NCBI GenBank assembly: GCA_963924555.1
Contig: OZ004588.1
Coordinates: 3,162,001 to 3,226,000 of the forward strand
Reading direction: 5' to 3'
Origin: Crambe crambe
Taxonomy: Eukaryota > Porifera > Demospongiae > Poecilosclerida > Crambeidae
DNA length: 64,000 bases
How positions within the stretch are numbered: the stretch's first letter is position 1; each line of letters begins with the position of its first letter. Below, piece after piece: positions 46,675 through 59,989 of the stretch. A program made the position numbers and the translations under genes. The notes under the pieces were generated by a model. The model had not been told where the DNA came from and ran no database searches. It worked only from the letters and a program-made list of their open reading frames with translations.

Positions 46675-46800
46675 GCGCATGCGCATTGATGGGCATTATT
46701 TGAAACGAAGCTTCAATGCACTTTGCGGAACTGTGGCTAGAAAGTTCGTGTTCTTGCCTTTGGACCTGGTAAGCAATGTATCAGTGATAGCTAGCGCCAA
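46675..46800 (+). promoter_or_regulatory. Promoter-like head of array unit 3
   Basis: GCGCATGCGC at 46675-46684, then GATGGGCATTATTTG, AAAGTTCGTGTTCTTGCCTT and a donor CTGGTAAGCAATG. It lies 58 bp after the stop of the duplicated Death exon, as at 24333. Confidence 0.52.
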
Positions 46801-48664
46801 TGATCCACCCATCATGGAGCTGAAATGCATGTTTGTTGATGGAATCAGCGTTTGAACACTATGATAGTTAAAATTCTAGTGACATGATTTTACCAAAAGA
46901 CTGGCTAGAGCATGATTAAGTTATCTGCACCCTGTGCTGACATTAAATGTCTCTCCCTTCCTCCCTAAACATGGATCCCTTCACCATTTGAATGTCTAGG
47001 AACCTACCTCCAATGGCCAACTCCTTTCCCTGATGAACAAGTATCAGAAGTTTCTTAAGAGTTGGAGAGATCTATGTGAGATCACTAGTCAAGACTCATT
47101 TATGGACAAACAGGTATGTGCAGTACATTAAGGAAGGACTCTCTCAATCTCCCTGTCTGATATGTACAAACAGTACGTCTTCAAATGCCTCCTCCTATGT
47201 ATTGTCCCATCTCACTTTATTCCTAGCATGGATAATCCCGAGATCGAATCCTGAGCACCTCATAATCATGGCCTACCACTCATAATCATTCTGACTTTCT
47301 AATGATAAGACCCTTTACCCACTTTGGCCTAGTTAAAGTAGTAGAATTTGACTTCAACTGGATGAGGTTGAGGTTGTATTTAAACTTCATGTGATATGTT
47401 CATTTTCTGTTTTACCTTTTGTTCTCTGGTATCAAGCCATGTGGTATGTGGGTGTGCTAGAGTGTGAACATAAAGCCTTTTCCATATGACATCTGATTCT
47501 TATCTATCCAGCTCTGTAGTTTTCCATCAATAAATGGCTGAAATTCTGACTTGGACTACAGCACGTATTGAATAGCATTGTTAGCCTAAGTGCTGGAAAA
47601 AGTCTACACACCTTATTGATTTATATGGAACCATCGAAGGTCCTTCCTCTGTATACAGAAGCATCAGAGTCTCTCCAAGTGTTATCTTTAGACAGAGTAG
47701 CAATACATCATGTGTTAACTGACAAGCCAATATTTTTACATGTTGGATTCAAGATCATGACTAAATGGTTACTTAGCTTACCCTGGCAACCTAGCTTAAC
47801 CTGACTGAGGGGTTTGTGCACTGAGATTAATTAGGTAGTGAGTTGGACAGTGTATGAACAGTTTTCTGAGAATTGCCAGGTAACCTTTTATGCATAATAT
47901 TGCTGATTATTGTCCATGGATTCATTATCCTTACAGTGTATACCTCCTCACCTCTATTAGAAATGATGTGGGAGATCCCCCTCTCCCCTCTCAACACAAT
48001 ACTGCATTTCCGTGAGATCACTGAAGCACTGATGTTCGTATACATTGCAGATGGAGTTTTTGACAAACACACACACACACACACCTCCTCCACACTTTTT
48101 CCTTTTTTTCATTGTTCTAACTAATCACTGTATGTTGTGTATGCAATTATAGAATGAGATGATGAAGAGGAGAAGTCAAATTGGTCCTCTAAGAGACCAA
48201 ACCCTTACAGGTAACCATCAATCCTTCTCACCTTTGCAAGTTGAATCCAAACATCCCTTATTTGGTCACTTTCCTTTGATATGTGATTTCCTTTTGATGT
48301 GATTTGAGCATTCATATTGTATTTCCCCCTGCTCAAGCCTCTTAGTGTCCTCTATGCCTCCAAGCAAGATTGCCAGTGCTAAGGTGTTGATATATATGCC
48401 ACCTATGTGCATTTTCATAGGTATGTATAATCAGTACTTCTGATTGCCCCTCCTCCCCCTATATATTGTACCATCTCACTTTGTGGATAAGATTTCATAG
48501 ACCTGAATAGCTCATAGCCCACCACTGTCAATCTAGATATAGGTCAACAGTATATTTTGAGATTGAGTATTCTTTAGTGTTGAGACCCTTTACCAATTTA
48601 GCCTAGTTAATTGTAGTAGTCGTTTATGACTTTGTAAAACCTTATGGATTACAACTTTGGTATA
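46801..48664 (+). other. Array unit 3, first part; no gene
   Basis: 46905-47300 matches 24590-24980. Exon-like block 48153-48210. 47830-48130 overlaps repeats shared with other units. No protein domain seen. Confidence 0.5.
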
Positions 48665-49160
48665 CAGAGTTTTGCAAGTTGCTTGTCACATTGCAAAATG
48701 CTAATATAAAAGTTGTGACAACTAAATCAACAATGTAGTAAGCTGAATAGAAATAGATCTGTGAATCTCATGCATAATCAGGGTTATAATTTTATGTTGA
48801 ACTTGTTTAATAATTACTAAAATTATCATGGTCCCCATGGCCCAGATTTACATCATATAATTGTAAGAAACTATGTTCTCAGGACTTCTAACCCAGGAAC
48901 CCAGGACTTCTACTTGTAGTGCATGATTTGGTTTCGGCAGCTAAAATCTGCACTTTGCAGAAATTCCCATTCCATTCAGTAGCAAATTTTAACTGCAAAC
49001 AAGAATGAATTTTAAGACACCAATATATATAGTGTAGTGAAATTCAGTAGTACCATAGCCCTTGTGTACACTGTATGTACTATCTAGCTAGCAGACACAG
49101 GTGAGCATGCTCAGAATTCAAATTCGAAATAACTACTGTACAGTACAAGAAGCAGTCAAA

Positions 49161-50109
49161 ATGCCAAAAGGGTACTCAAAAGACCTTAGATGGCGGATAA
49201 TTTGGAAGTATCTTCTACAAAAGAAGACAATAAAAGAGATTTCTAGGGAACTGTATGTAAACATCAGGTCAATTGAGAGATACAACTATCTTTTTTATAC
49301 AACTGAGGATGTATCACCTAAATGTCAAAGGCATGGTCAAATGAGTGAGTTTTGAGGAAATCACCATTTTAGAGACGCTGCTGAGTACACCCAGCATGTA
49401 TCTTCGTGAGATACAACAAAAGCTGTTACATATAACAGGATCCTGGTATGATTGTGCTACTATTTGCCGTACCATCAAAAGACTGGGTATGACTAGACAG
49501 AAAATGTGTCTAGTAGCAAGTGATGTTCAGAGAGCAAAATATATCTCTGAAATAATGGAATTTAACCCCAAAACTTTAATTTTCATTGATGAAACAGGAT
49601 CAAACCACCGTAATACAATACGTAAATATGGATATGGTCTTCAAGGCATGACACCTGTTTCCCACAAATTTACTGTATATGGTAAGAGGTTGTCAGCCAT
49701 AGGGATACTGACTTTTCGGGGAATAGAAGATGTTAATATTGCAGAGGGAAATGTGAACTCGGATGTTTTCATGAATTTCGTACAACGGTGCTTACTTCCT
49801 ATACTACTTCCATTCGATGGTGGCGACAATCCCTGTTCTGTAGTCATACTTGATAATGCATCTATCCACCATGTAGAAGCAGTAACTCAATTGATTTCAG
49901 CCACTGGTGCTTTAGTACGACTTTTACCACCTTACTCCCCTGACTTGAACCCCATTGAGGAAGCATTTAGTCAAGTGAAGTCATATCTTAGAGACAATGA
50001 ACTAAGTTATCAATCAACAAACACACCTAGAATCATATTCGCTGAAGCATTTGCTTCAATTACTCCACTAGATTGTGTAAATTATATTAAACATGCAGGT
50101 TATATGTAA
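49161..50109 (+). pseudogene. Tc1/mariner (DD34E) transposase, copy B
   Basis: Same protein as 10789-11754: MPKGYSKDLRWRIIWKYLLQ start, KEISRELYVNIRSIER HTH, IFIDETGSNH, VVILDNASIHH and LPPYSPDLNPIEEAF. A 10-bp loss near 49337 and an extra T shift the frame between the HTH region and the core, and a short stretch is missing after MCLVA. No stop in the catalytic core, so all three acidic residues remain. An in-frame ATG at 49107 is an alternative start. The TAG seen in copy A is absent, so the two copies decayed independently. Confidence 0.88.
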
Positions 50110-50184
50110 TTTTTCATATAATATATTTTTAGAGACTGATATTCTGAGAAAGTTCTAGGCGTAGCATTATGACCAGACTGAAAT

Positions 50185-51027
50185 TGCAGGAGCCCCAACT
50201 TCGAGCAATGAATAGAGTTCTTTAATTTGAGATATATAAATTGTCTTCAATTCAGCAGCTTTAACAGGGGTAATCACAGTAGGGTTTCCTCTCTCAAAAT
50301 TTACTGATGAAAGATCACGTGATGGTAGAATTTTTGGATTTCTTGAAATATGATGCATGCCTGCCTCCAACAATTGTTTCAGCCCATACACGATACTGTA
50401 GGTTACTGTACATATGCCCATGTTTTTCTCTCAAGTTGTCTGTTATATCATCAACTCTTGACATTCTGTCATCACTAGATCCTTTTTTTCTTTTTTGTTC
50501 CGTTAGATTCATCTTCAGAGCCTGAGGAGTCCTTCTTTCGTTTCTTGCTGCACCCTTCACACCATACAGTTATAGTACTAGATTTTGTTTGAAGTGATTG
50601 GATCAGTTCATCAAAATTGTGATCGTTTCTAACCCATATTCGCTTAGTTCCTTTGTAGAATCCGAAATCAAAATCACGTCAATAAGTCCATCACCAAATT
50701 GGGTAAGTATCTCTTTTCTAAAAGCCAATATTGAGCTCACTTCCCCCATATCAAGGTCACGCAACATGAATGTCTTGTGTTCAGTCCTTTTTTCATTGGG
50801 ACAAATTATTTTCACACTAACTGAAATTAGGCTCAGTTACACTTGAGTCATGATCAGAATCTTCAACTGTACTCTTCGATGGACTTAATGAGAATAGGGC
50901 TGTTATCACGGTCTTGCTGACTTACACCTGCCCATTCTTGTTGATAAGGAGGCTGTGACCAAGGGTAGTAATGGGGAGTCATCTGGCCATTACCAAAGAA
51001 GTAATTAGAATGCTGGTAGTAGGACAT
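50185..51027 (-). pseudogene. Accessory second gene of Tc1/mariner
   Basis: Starts at an ATG at 51027: MSYYQHSNYFFGNGQ, then a Tyr/Pro/Gln-rich stretch (YYPWSQPPYQQEWAGV). After a frame change: VKIICPNEKRTEHKTFMLRD, DLDMGEVSSILAFRKEILTQ and FDELIQSLQTKSSTITVWCE, which together resemble a ubiquitin-like/PB1-like fold; then a basic linker (KKRKKDSSGSEDESNGTKKK), the block LQYRVWAETIVGGRHAS, and AELKTIYISQIKELYSLLEV, the first helix of a SHOCT-like C-terminus that is cut by the deletion. Three or more frame changes make it non-functional. The function is not known to me; domain names are inference from pattern. Confidence 0.58.
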
Positions 51028-51195
51028 AGTTAGCTACACAGACTTGTACACAGTACCTGGCTATTTTTTCAAATCTGGCTGATGCATGACAGTCACATGA
51101 TGGTAAATTTATTCAGCTTTACTACACTGTTGATTTAGTTGTCATAACTTTTGTATTAGCATTTTGCAATGTGACAAGCAACTTGCAAAACTCTG

Positions 51196-52690
51196 TATAA
51201 AGTCCTAACCTCGCACCTCTGTACTGGTATCGGTTTCTTGTACCATTGAGCTGAATGTCTGGGTCCCCTTCCTCCTTACTGAACAAGTTGTGGGTATACC
51301 ATCTGTGCAGATCTGATATGATAATGATGTCTTTGACAATCCAAACTGAGGAATGTCTGAAGAGCATGGACTACCTCTACATCAATATCTCTAAGCCAAC
51401 CAACTGTTTATTAATTAAGCTTAAGATATCTGTCTGCATGGGGAGCATTATAGTACACATGGAACAGAAACTGCTTTCCTTTTTTAATCTCCCAAACTTT
51501 TGTCATGCTGTACCTGTTAGTTCACTCAAATGTTGCCTAAGAACATATGTAATGTGATGTGCTTTATATAGAAATGATCCACACACTTTTGTGTAGGTGC
51601 CATAGTCCATTCAGAAAAGAGGACATCTGTTGCTCACACAGATTATGTACGTATGTACGTATGCATATGGAGGGTGTCACATGTTTGTCACATGCACACT
51701 ATACTCGAGCTTTACTGTGGTATGCAGAGAGAGGTAGCTACCACTGCACATTTGAAAAATGGCAACTTTAGCTTGGACTATCACATACTGCAGCATAAGT
51801 TCATAGCATTGTTAGCCTGAGTGGTGTTACAGCTGGGTATGGGCAGACAATGTGGATGAGTACACATAACTCCTTGCTTGTCAAAGTCTACATACCTTGC
51901 AGATTTATATGGAACTATCAGAGGTCCTTCCTCTGGATTGAGTCTCAAAATGTCACAGTACAATACATGTATTAACTGATGACAAACCAATGTTTAGTAC
52001 ATGTGGATCAAGAGTGATGACTAAGTGTTTGATTGGTTACTAGCTTACCCTAGCAACCTAGCTTAACCTAGAATGGTGACTGTGGGGTTTTGAGTAGTGG
52101 GTTGGACTTATCAAGTATGTGTATCAACAGTTTCCTCAGAGTTGCCAGGTAACATTTATGCATGATAATTATTATGTTGTTATTTAGCAATGTGTCCATG
52201 GACCTTACAGTGTACATCCTCTCCCCCTCCACCCCTACAAGTTATTCCTGTAAATTATCACTGGTTTACATACACTACTTCATCAGTTGAAAATTCCGGC
52301 CAAGTTTCAAAGATCTGGGGTTGTGGGAGATTCCCCTCCCCTCTCAACACAATACACATAATGTATTGCATTTCCATAAGATCACTGAAGCACTGATGTT
52401 TGTATGCATTGCAGATAGAGCTGTTTTTTATGAACACTTCTCCTCCACACTTCTTTTTTTTTCTTTTTCATTGTTCTAACTAATCACTGTATGTTGTGTG
52501 TGCAATTACAGAATGAGATGATGAAGTCCTCAAGGAAGAGGAACAGTCTTAATCGTCCCCAAACTCTTACAGGTAACCATCAATCCCTTTCATATTTTGT
52601 CTGTTAGATTCAAGTAGCCCTCACTTGGTCACTTTCCTTTCAAATGTGATTTCCTTTTGGTGTGGTTTTTAACATCAATATTGTATTTCA
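51196..52690 (+). repeat. Segmental duplication S1, copy 2
   Basis: Counterpart of 26928-28110. Offset 24.4 kb; after subtracting the 2.53 kb Tc1/mariner insertion this is about 22 kb, the same as the offset of the duplicated Death exons, so one large tandem duplication explains both. Confidence 0.82.
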
Positions 52691-52696
52691 ACCACC

Positions 52697-52697
<1 letters not shown>

Positions 52698-52727
<30 letters not shown>
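52698..52727 (+). repeat. Homopolymer C(30)
   Basis: C run followed by CCACC triplets to about 52760. Confidence 0.93.
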
Positions 52728-52760
52728 ACCCCACCACCACCACCAGTCCACCACCACCAT

Positions 52761-54285
52761 GCAAGTGTCTTTGTGATTGTATGTACTGGAATGTGTGTGA
52801 ATTTATGTCCTCTATGTCTTCCCTTTAGAAGGTGCTAGTGTTGATGTGTGTCAGTGCATCCCTTTTTCATAGGTACTTATATTCAGTAAGTCTTCTGATT
52901 GCCCCTTCCATCCCCTTGTTTATGGTCCCATCTCACTTGTCCCTCTCATGGATAATGCTGAGAGAGAGTTTGTTGACCTGAACACCTCATGGCCCACCAC
53001 TGTCAATATAGACATAGATTGAGACTTTCTAGTGTTGCCCATTTTAACCTAGTTGATATTGTACAATCATTCTGAACTTAAATTCCTTACCAATTATTCT
53101 AAATGTAATTATTCTTGAACCGTGAGAGTTGAAGCCAAACCACCAAATTATCCATCCACATGGAAATCTGTGCATCATAACTATGTTTAGCTTCCCCATG
53201 TTGCTTCTGACATCAGCTAATTCCTCTCTTCCTTGATAGTTCTTATACCGTCTGAATGTCTGGTAACCTACCCCCATACACAATTCAACTCCCTCCACCC
53301 CTTCCTCCCTGCTGAACAAGTTGGACTCTCTCTGATTAGTACATCTTCTAATTGCCCCTCCCTCCCCTTTATATTCAGTTTGTCCCTAGCATGGAAGATG
53401 CTGATGGAGTTAGTAGATGTGAACACCTCATGGCCCACCACTGTCATTCTATTCTGTACATATGACTTTCTAATGTTCAGACCCTTTACCCAGCTAATGT
53501 GTATAGAGTGGCAGTACAGGAACTTGACTTTGAATGTTGAGATGTCTCTCCAGAGAGGTTGTAGCACTTTCAGTCAATATGATTGTTCCTTTCTGTTTCA
53601 TAATGGCTCCCTTTCTATTATCGAGCCAGTATGTTTTTTAGGCTGAGAATGAATTTATTTTAGGAGGGTGTGCTCTAATATGAATCCATGCATAGTCCGA
53701 GCATGTTTCAACTAACCTTAATTAAACCCAGAAAGTGCTCACGGGAATGTAGAGCCTTGAGTATTAGATGCTCTGTGTGCCCCCCAGATCAAGTTTTACT
53801 CTGGGGCTATCACATGTTTAACACACACACACTCTATAGGGTTTCATATGAATCTTCCAAAAAGGGGGGAACCACTTGAAGCCCCTCTTCCTTCAAAATA
53901 ATTAGTAGCAAAGCCATTAAGAGACCACCTCTATTTAAAGACTACATTTTCCACTGTATAGCTACATGAATTCTTATCACCACATCATCTCAAGAGAGAA
54001 TGCAAGTATCAGACATCATGCAATAAGCTTCAGTCCCAAGTTGTACGTATCAATGGGGCATACAGACAATACACTTATTAACCCTTTGCTTGGTAAAGTC
54101 TTGATGAAGTATGTATGGTGGGCATTATTATGTGACAGTATCAGGTAGAAATCCTTAAATCATGCTTTTAATAATGAAACTGTCACAAGCTTTATTATTT
54201 GTGGTGTGAATGACCATCAATCCCTTACTTGGTCACTTTCCTTCCACGTGATTTCTTTTGATATTGTTTTTGAGCATTGATATTG

Positions 54286-54333
<48 letters not shown>

Positions 54334-55148
54334 CGCCTCTTTGAGGTCGTTATATGTACCAACATGTGGAATCATGTCCTCTATGCCTCTTTTCCAGCTT
54401 CCCCCTTTAGAATACAGAAAGTATCAATATGCCAACTTACATCCCAGTCAGAGGTACATATAATCAATACGTCTTCTGATTGCTCCTCCCTCCCCCTATA
54501 ATGCTGTCCCATCTCACTTCATCCCCTGCATGCATGGATAGTGCCTATGTAGAGTTTGTAGACTTGAGCACCTCATGGCTGGCTGGCCGGCCCACCCCTA
54601 TCATCTGGATGACTATATTCTGCACTTGTGACTTTCTAAAGTTTGCCCACTATAGCCTAACTTGCTAAGGAAATGGAGTGGTGTATCCTCATAATAGCAC
54701 TTTCAGTCAATATGAGTTTCTATTTCAATATGAATCCCTTTCTATTGTCCTGTATCAAACCATATTGGTTGAGCTTAGCCTAGGAGGGAGTGTGTAGGCC
54801 GAGAATGTTTAATATCAGCCTGTCCGTCATGAATCACAAAATCATTCTGTTTCAGCTGTTTCAGTTGTCATGCAATGTAAGTAAAATTATCAATTTTAGA
54901 CCTAATCAGCTGATTAAGATCTTTAAGTAAGCACCATGTGTGTTCCAGACAGATCCTGTTATTCCATAGAAGACTGCAAACTGAATAAGGTGTGTGATAT
55001 TATCTGATAAGCAACTCTGAGACGTTGCATTTTTCAGTAAAATTGTATGCTCTTTGTATATATAGAACCTTTCTCCATTTAAAGATCAGACATGTGTGTT
55101 AGTGAACTGGAAGAGGTTAGAATCTCTTCCAGAATTGCATGCTCAGCT
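52761..55148 (+). other. Array unit 3, middle part; no gene
   Basis: Two CATGGA-type exon-like blocks after TCCCTAG or similar (52950, 53390) and one at 54530 reading MDSAYVEFVDLSTSW. The frame 53233-53646 is built from these repeats. (CT)n microsatellite at 54287-54331. No recognised protein. Confidence 0.5.
54287..54331 (+). repeat. (CT)n microsatellite
   Basis: About 22 CT units. Confidence 0.95.
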
Positions 55149-55317
55149 GTGGATTGCAGTGATCTTGCAACATGAAATTCAGAACACCAAACCAAAATTT
55201 ACATAGCTTCCTTTTAAGTAGCCCAACTTTAAAGCCACAATTAAGTCCTTTAAAGGAGGCTATGTAAATTTTGGTTTGGTGTTCTGAATTTCATGTTGCA
55301 AGATCACTGGAATCCAC
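55149..55317. mobile_element. Hairpin MITE, copy 2 (near-perfect palindrome)
   Basis: 169 bp. Starts GTGGATTGCAGTGATCTTGC and ends with GCAAGATCACTGGAATCCAC; the arms pair almost without mismatch through AACATGAAATTCAGAACACC and the short loop. No ORF. It appears younger than copy 1 at 42602. Confidence 0.9.
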
Positions 55318-58300
55318 ATTTACAAATCAATTTTTTGGCCAAACACACACCCCCCACCACCTCCACATTTTATTTTTTTTTATTGTTCTAACTAATCACT
55401 GTATGTTGTGTATGCAATTACAGAATGAGATGATGAAGTCCTCAAGGAAGAGGAGCAGTTGTAATCATCCCTCTAAGAGACCAAACCCTTACAGGTAACC
55501 ATCAATCCTTCTCACCTTATGCTGTGTTTCTTTAAGGTCCATAAAGGAATTCCTTTTTGATGTGGTTTTTTTTTAGAGCATTGTTATTGTATTTCAATCA
55601 CCTTCCCTCCCTACAAGCCTCTTTGTGGTTGTATGTACTATCATGTGGAATCATGCTCTTATCCTGCCAGTACATTAAGTTTTCCAAGTCTCAAAAGATA
55701 TCAATACGCCATCTTTTTCCATCCTAAACAAAGTGTTGATATGCCACCCCTCCGATGCTGTTCAACCTTCTATACATTTCCTACTAACTCCTTCATATCC
55801 ACCAACATCCTGTTGTCACATAATTATGTTAATATCCCATGCAGGAGGGCTCACAATAACTGTCAGTCACAGGACATTTATCCAGTCATTTTCTGCCTTT
55901 GTCTGACCAATTTTTCTATTATAGTAAAACTGCTATTAGATAATCATGTGTGGACAATAATGTAGTGTTACTGTGAGTCCTGTTGTGTGTGTCCTACTAG
56001 TTGTCCAACTGTCACTTGCACTTATAATAACACCAACCACCTCACAGTACAGCTTTTCCACTGAGTTTACACAAGTACATCACAACTGGAGAATTACTTT
56101 TTCTCCTTGCTCTTGGAGCAGAACAACAAAGTGAAGAGCACAATTTGTTGAATCTGTTTTTCTGCCAGTGAGTTGTGTACTGGTTATACTCAAGCCCTTG
56201 AGTGTTCCATAAGGCCTGGTAGCACACCACTTAAAGGCCGTCAATTAGAAGTACTGTCCTGGCTCTGTTCCTCTGACATAATGTAATTGGTCTATTCAGA
56301 ACTGATGAAAATACTTTTCCATAGGTGATTGCTCCAACCACATCATAATGAAGGGGGAGACCCCCTAAATCAGTGTTGTGTGTACCAACTGATCCTGTTA
56401 TGTGTTTCATTATGCACACTATCACATGTTAATTTCCTCTGGATACCACATATGTACATGCATGCACATCCACTGGCTTGACTAATATCTGTGTGGCAAT
56501 AGCATATCATGCACATTAGAAACTAATTTTTTAATTTTTTTGGTGGTCCTGTTGTTACATAATAATGCCCCAGGAGAAGAAGTGAATGTCCCAGTATTGT
56601 GTGTGTGTGTGTGTGTGTTGTGGTGCAAATTTCTTTCTATACTTGATTTTCTTTCATGTATGATATATTTTTGATGTGTTTCATAATATTGAAAGGACTC
56701 TTTTCTTCTCCCCCCCCCCCCCCCAATTAGTAGTTATATAACTATTTTTGCACTCGAGACTTTCTAATATTGAGACCCTTTACCCACTTCAGCATAGAGT
56801 CGATAATTATGAGCATTCACTTTCTATTTCAATGTGGAGCCCTTTCTATTATCATGTATCAAGCCATATTAATTGAGCTTAGCCTAGGAGGGTGTGTGTA
56901 GTCTGAGCATGTTTAAAATAAGTACCTGCCATTGGACATTTGAATTAGTGATAGCTTTCAATTGGTAAAGGTCATCCATTGATCCACCCTTGGACGTGTT
57001 TTCTTGTAGTTGAAGTATGTATGATGATAATTATGATGATAGTACATTTAACTAGGATGCATACCTATAACTTACCTGTTAATATCAACTGTCAGTCATC
57101 AATCACAAAATCAGTCTGTTTCGGCTTCCATTTAATGCAAGTAAAAATTGATAATTGATTATGGACCTATTCAGCTGATTAAGATCTTTATGTAAGCAGT
57201 GGTGTCATCCATGTGTGAAAGCTTCAGTTCCAGACAGATCCTGCTATTCCATAGAAGACTGCAAAGCTGAATAAAGTGTATATCTGATAAGCAACTTTTT
57301 CCTGCTCTGCAGTTTTCCATACACAATCAGCAGTAAAATTGTACGCTCTATGTAGAACCTTCCTCCATTGATGTGTGTTAGGAAGTGGTTAGAATGTCTA
57401 TGTTTGGAGATCTGGGGGTCGGAGATAATGTCTGAGACCCCCCTCCCCTCAACACAATACGTACACATAATGTGTTGCTGCTATCACTCTTAGTATATAC
57501 ATTTTTTGCCGAACACACCCTCACCCCCCACATTTTTTGTCTTTTGCATCGTTCTATTTAAATATTGTATATTGTGTATGCAATTACAGAATGAGATATT
57601 GAAGTCCTCAAGGAAGAGGATCAGTCACAATCATCCCTCTAAGAGAACAAACCTTTACAGGTAACCATCAATCCTTCTCATTTTATACTTGTACTGTGTA
57701 ATAATTTCTTTAAGGTCAATTGGATCCTATAAAGGGTGTGCATGTGTGGCAAAATGTTGTGTGACAGTAGTTACTTTCCTTTCACATGTGATGTGGTTTT
57801 TTAGAGCATTGTTATTGTAATTCTATCACCTTCTCCTCCTCCTCGAGCCTCTTTGTGGTTGTATGTACTAGCATGTGGAATCATACTCTTATCCTGCTCC
57901 CCTTTAGAAGGTGCCAGTACATTATGTTTTCCATGGCTCAAAAGATATCAATGTGCCACCTTTTTCCATGCTAAACAAAGTGTTGATATGCCACCCCTCC
58001 CGTGCTGTCCTTTCTATTCAACCTCAATACATTTTCTACTAACTCCTTCATATCCACCAACATCCTGTTATCACATAATTATGTTAATATCCCATGCAGG
58101 AGAAATGCTACTGTGTCAGGGCTCACAATAACAGTCAGTCACAGGACATTTGTCCAGTCATTTTCTGCCTTTGTCTGACCAATTTTTCTACTATAGTAAA
58201 ACTGCTATTAGATAATCATGTGTGGACAATAATGTAGTGTTACTGTGAGCCCTGTTGTGTGTGTGTCCTACTAGTTGTCCAACTGTCACTTGCACTTATA

Positions 58301-59989
58301 ATAACACCAACCACTTCACAGTACAGCTTTTCCACTGAGTTTACACAAGTACATCACAACTAGAGAATTACTTTTTCTCCTTACTCTTGGAGCAGAACAA
58401 CAAAGTGAAAAGTGTAATTTGTTAATCAGCCAGTGAGTTGTGTACAGGTTATGCTCAAGCCATTGAGTGTTCCATTTTCCTCTGGCGAAATGTAATTAGT
58501 CTATTCAGAACTAGTGAAATTACCCATCCACAGTTAATCTCATCATATTGATGGGGAGACCCCCTAAATTAGTGTTAGTTGTGTGTTGCTGTGTATTACT
58601 TACCTTATCATGTCGTGTGTTTCCAATCACAATCCTGTTAATTTCCTCTGGATACCACATGCACATCCACCGGTTTGTGTGTGGAAATTATTACTAACTG
58701 GGCAATGCATATACAGTATGTCTAGAAGGTATATTATCCAGCGACCTTCAAAAAAGGGAGTGTCAATCCGATCCGATCAACACTAAACCATGGGTTTCAT
58801 TCCCACTAATCTCCCAACCTATGGCTAACTCCTAGAAGGGAGGGACCACTCCCGCTAATGTAATCTGGTAGCATCAGAGATCAGAAAGGCTAAGGAATCT
58901 GTTTCCCATCACGTGGCAATTCACACTACCTCATGTGACCCACACTTTAGTCATGATTATTTCTCTGCCACATCTGGTTGATTTTTAAGATAGTCAAATG
59001 TGACTCTCTTTGGTTGCCTGTATTGTGTCCACCAAAATATGCTAAAAGTTCCCCATGTAATCATACCTGATGGAGAAGGATCTCAGGATCTTTCATTAGT
59101 TAGACACTAGACCATGTGCTCTATTGATGCATTTTTTTTTAAGCTGTCTCATGCATAATATATTAGTTTGTGGTAAATTGTGTATTGACACTTCTTACTT
59201 GTGTATAAAAGTGTGTGTGTGTGTTGTATGAGTATTATTTTGATTATTGTGGTGAATTAGTGTTTTATATAGTCCATTCAGAACTGATGTAATTACTTTC
59301 CACAGTTGATTGAAGGAAGGGTTGGGGGGTGGACCCCAAAATTGATTGTTTGTGTTGCTATCATGTAAAATTAATGTGTTTCATTATGCACACAATCACA
59401 TGCTAATTCCCTCAATACAATAATTATATGTATGTACATCCTGTGCATATATAACTCAGACACATCCACTGCACTGGGCCACTGGCTCGACTATCATTGC
59501 TGTGGCAACACAATCTTCTAACTGGGCAATGCATGCATAGATGGTATGCCATTTCTGATTATCCAGGGACTTACTATACTAGGTAAAGGGTCCCTACGGG
59601 CAAAACCAACCTTGGGATGGGGGTTTATTTACTCTTGTAGTACGTGGAGTAGTTATTTGTGCTCTGGGCATAATTATGTGACAGTATCAGGTAGAAATCC
59701 ATCCTCAAATCATGCTTTTAATAATGAAACTGTCTGAAACTTCTCTCATATGGTTGAGCTGGAAGTGGCACTTGTGGTATGAATGAAGATTTGATTTCTA
59801 CACTATTAGTAATGTGGATCATCAATCCTTGTCACATCTGTCTGTTGGATTCAAGCAGTCCTTACTTGATCACTTTCCTTTCACTGGCCCCACTCTTGGC
59901 TAGGATTGCCATCATGTGTCCCATGTTTTCCATCCATACACTCTACTGTCAGGGATGGCCTGGGAAAATCTAGGGACAGCCATGTATAT
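55318..59989 (+). other. Array unit 3, later part; duplications, no gene
   Basis: Exon-like blocks at 55424-55494 and 57590-57660. 55860-56210 and 58130-58420 are near-identical (TGTCAGTCACAGGACATTT, AATCATGTGTGGACAATAAT). 56220-57700 is the counterpart of 29880-31300, and 58420-58760 of 43050-43390. 54130-54230 and 59665-59760 share GTGACAGTATCAGGTAGAAA. Protein-like frames are short and repeat-derived. Confidence 0.55.

Larger units (their letters stand above)
48665..51195 (+). mobile_element. Tc1/mariner element, near full-length copy B
   Basis: 2531 bp. Ends CAGAGTTTTGCAAGTTGCTT and its complement AACTTGCAAAACTCTG, inverted repeats extending to about 85 bp, flanked by TATA/TA (48661-48664 and 51196-51199). 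Holds two convergent genes: transposase on + and an accessory gene on -. Both are damaged, and about 250 bp between them, present in copy A, is deleted at about 50193. Confidence 0.92.
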
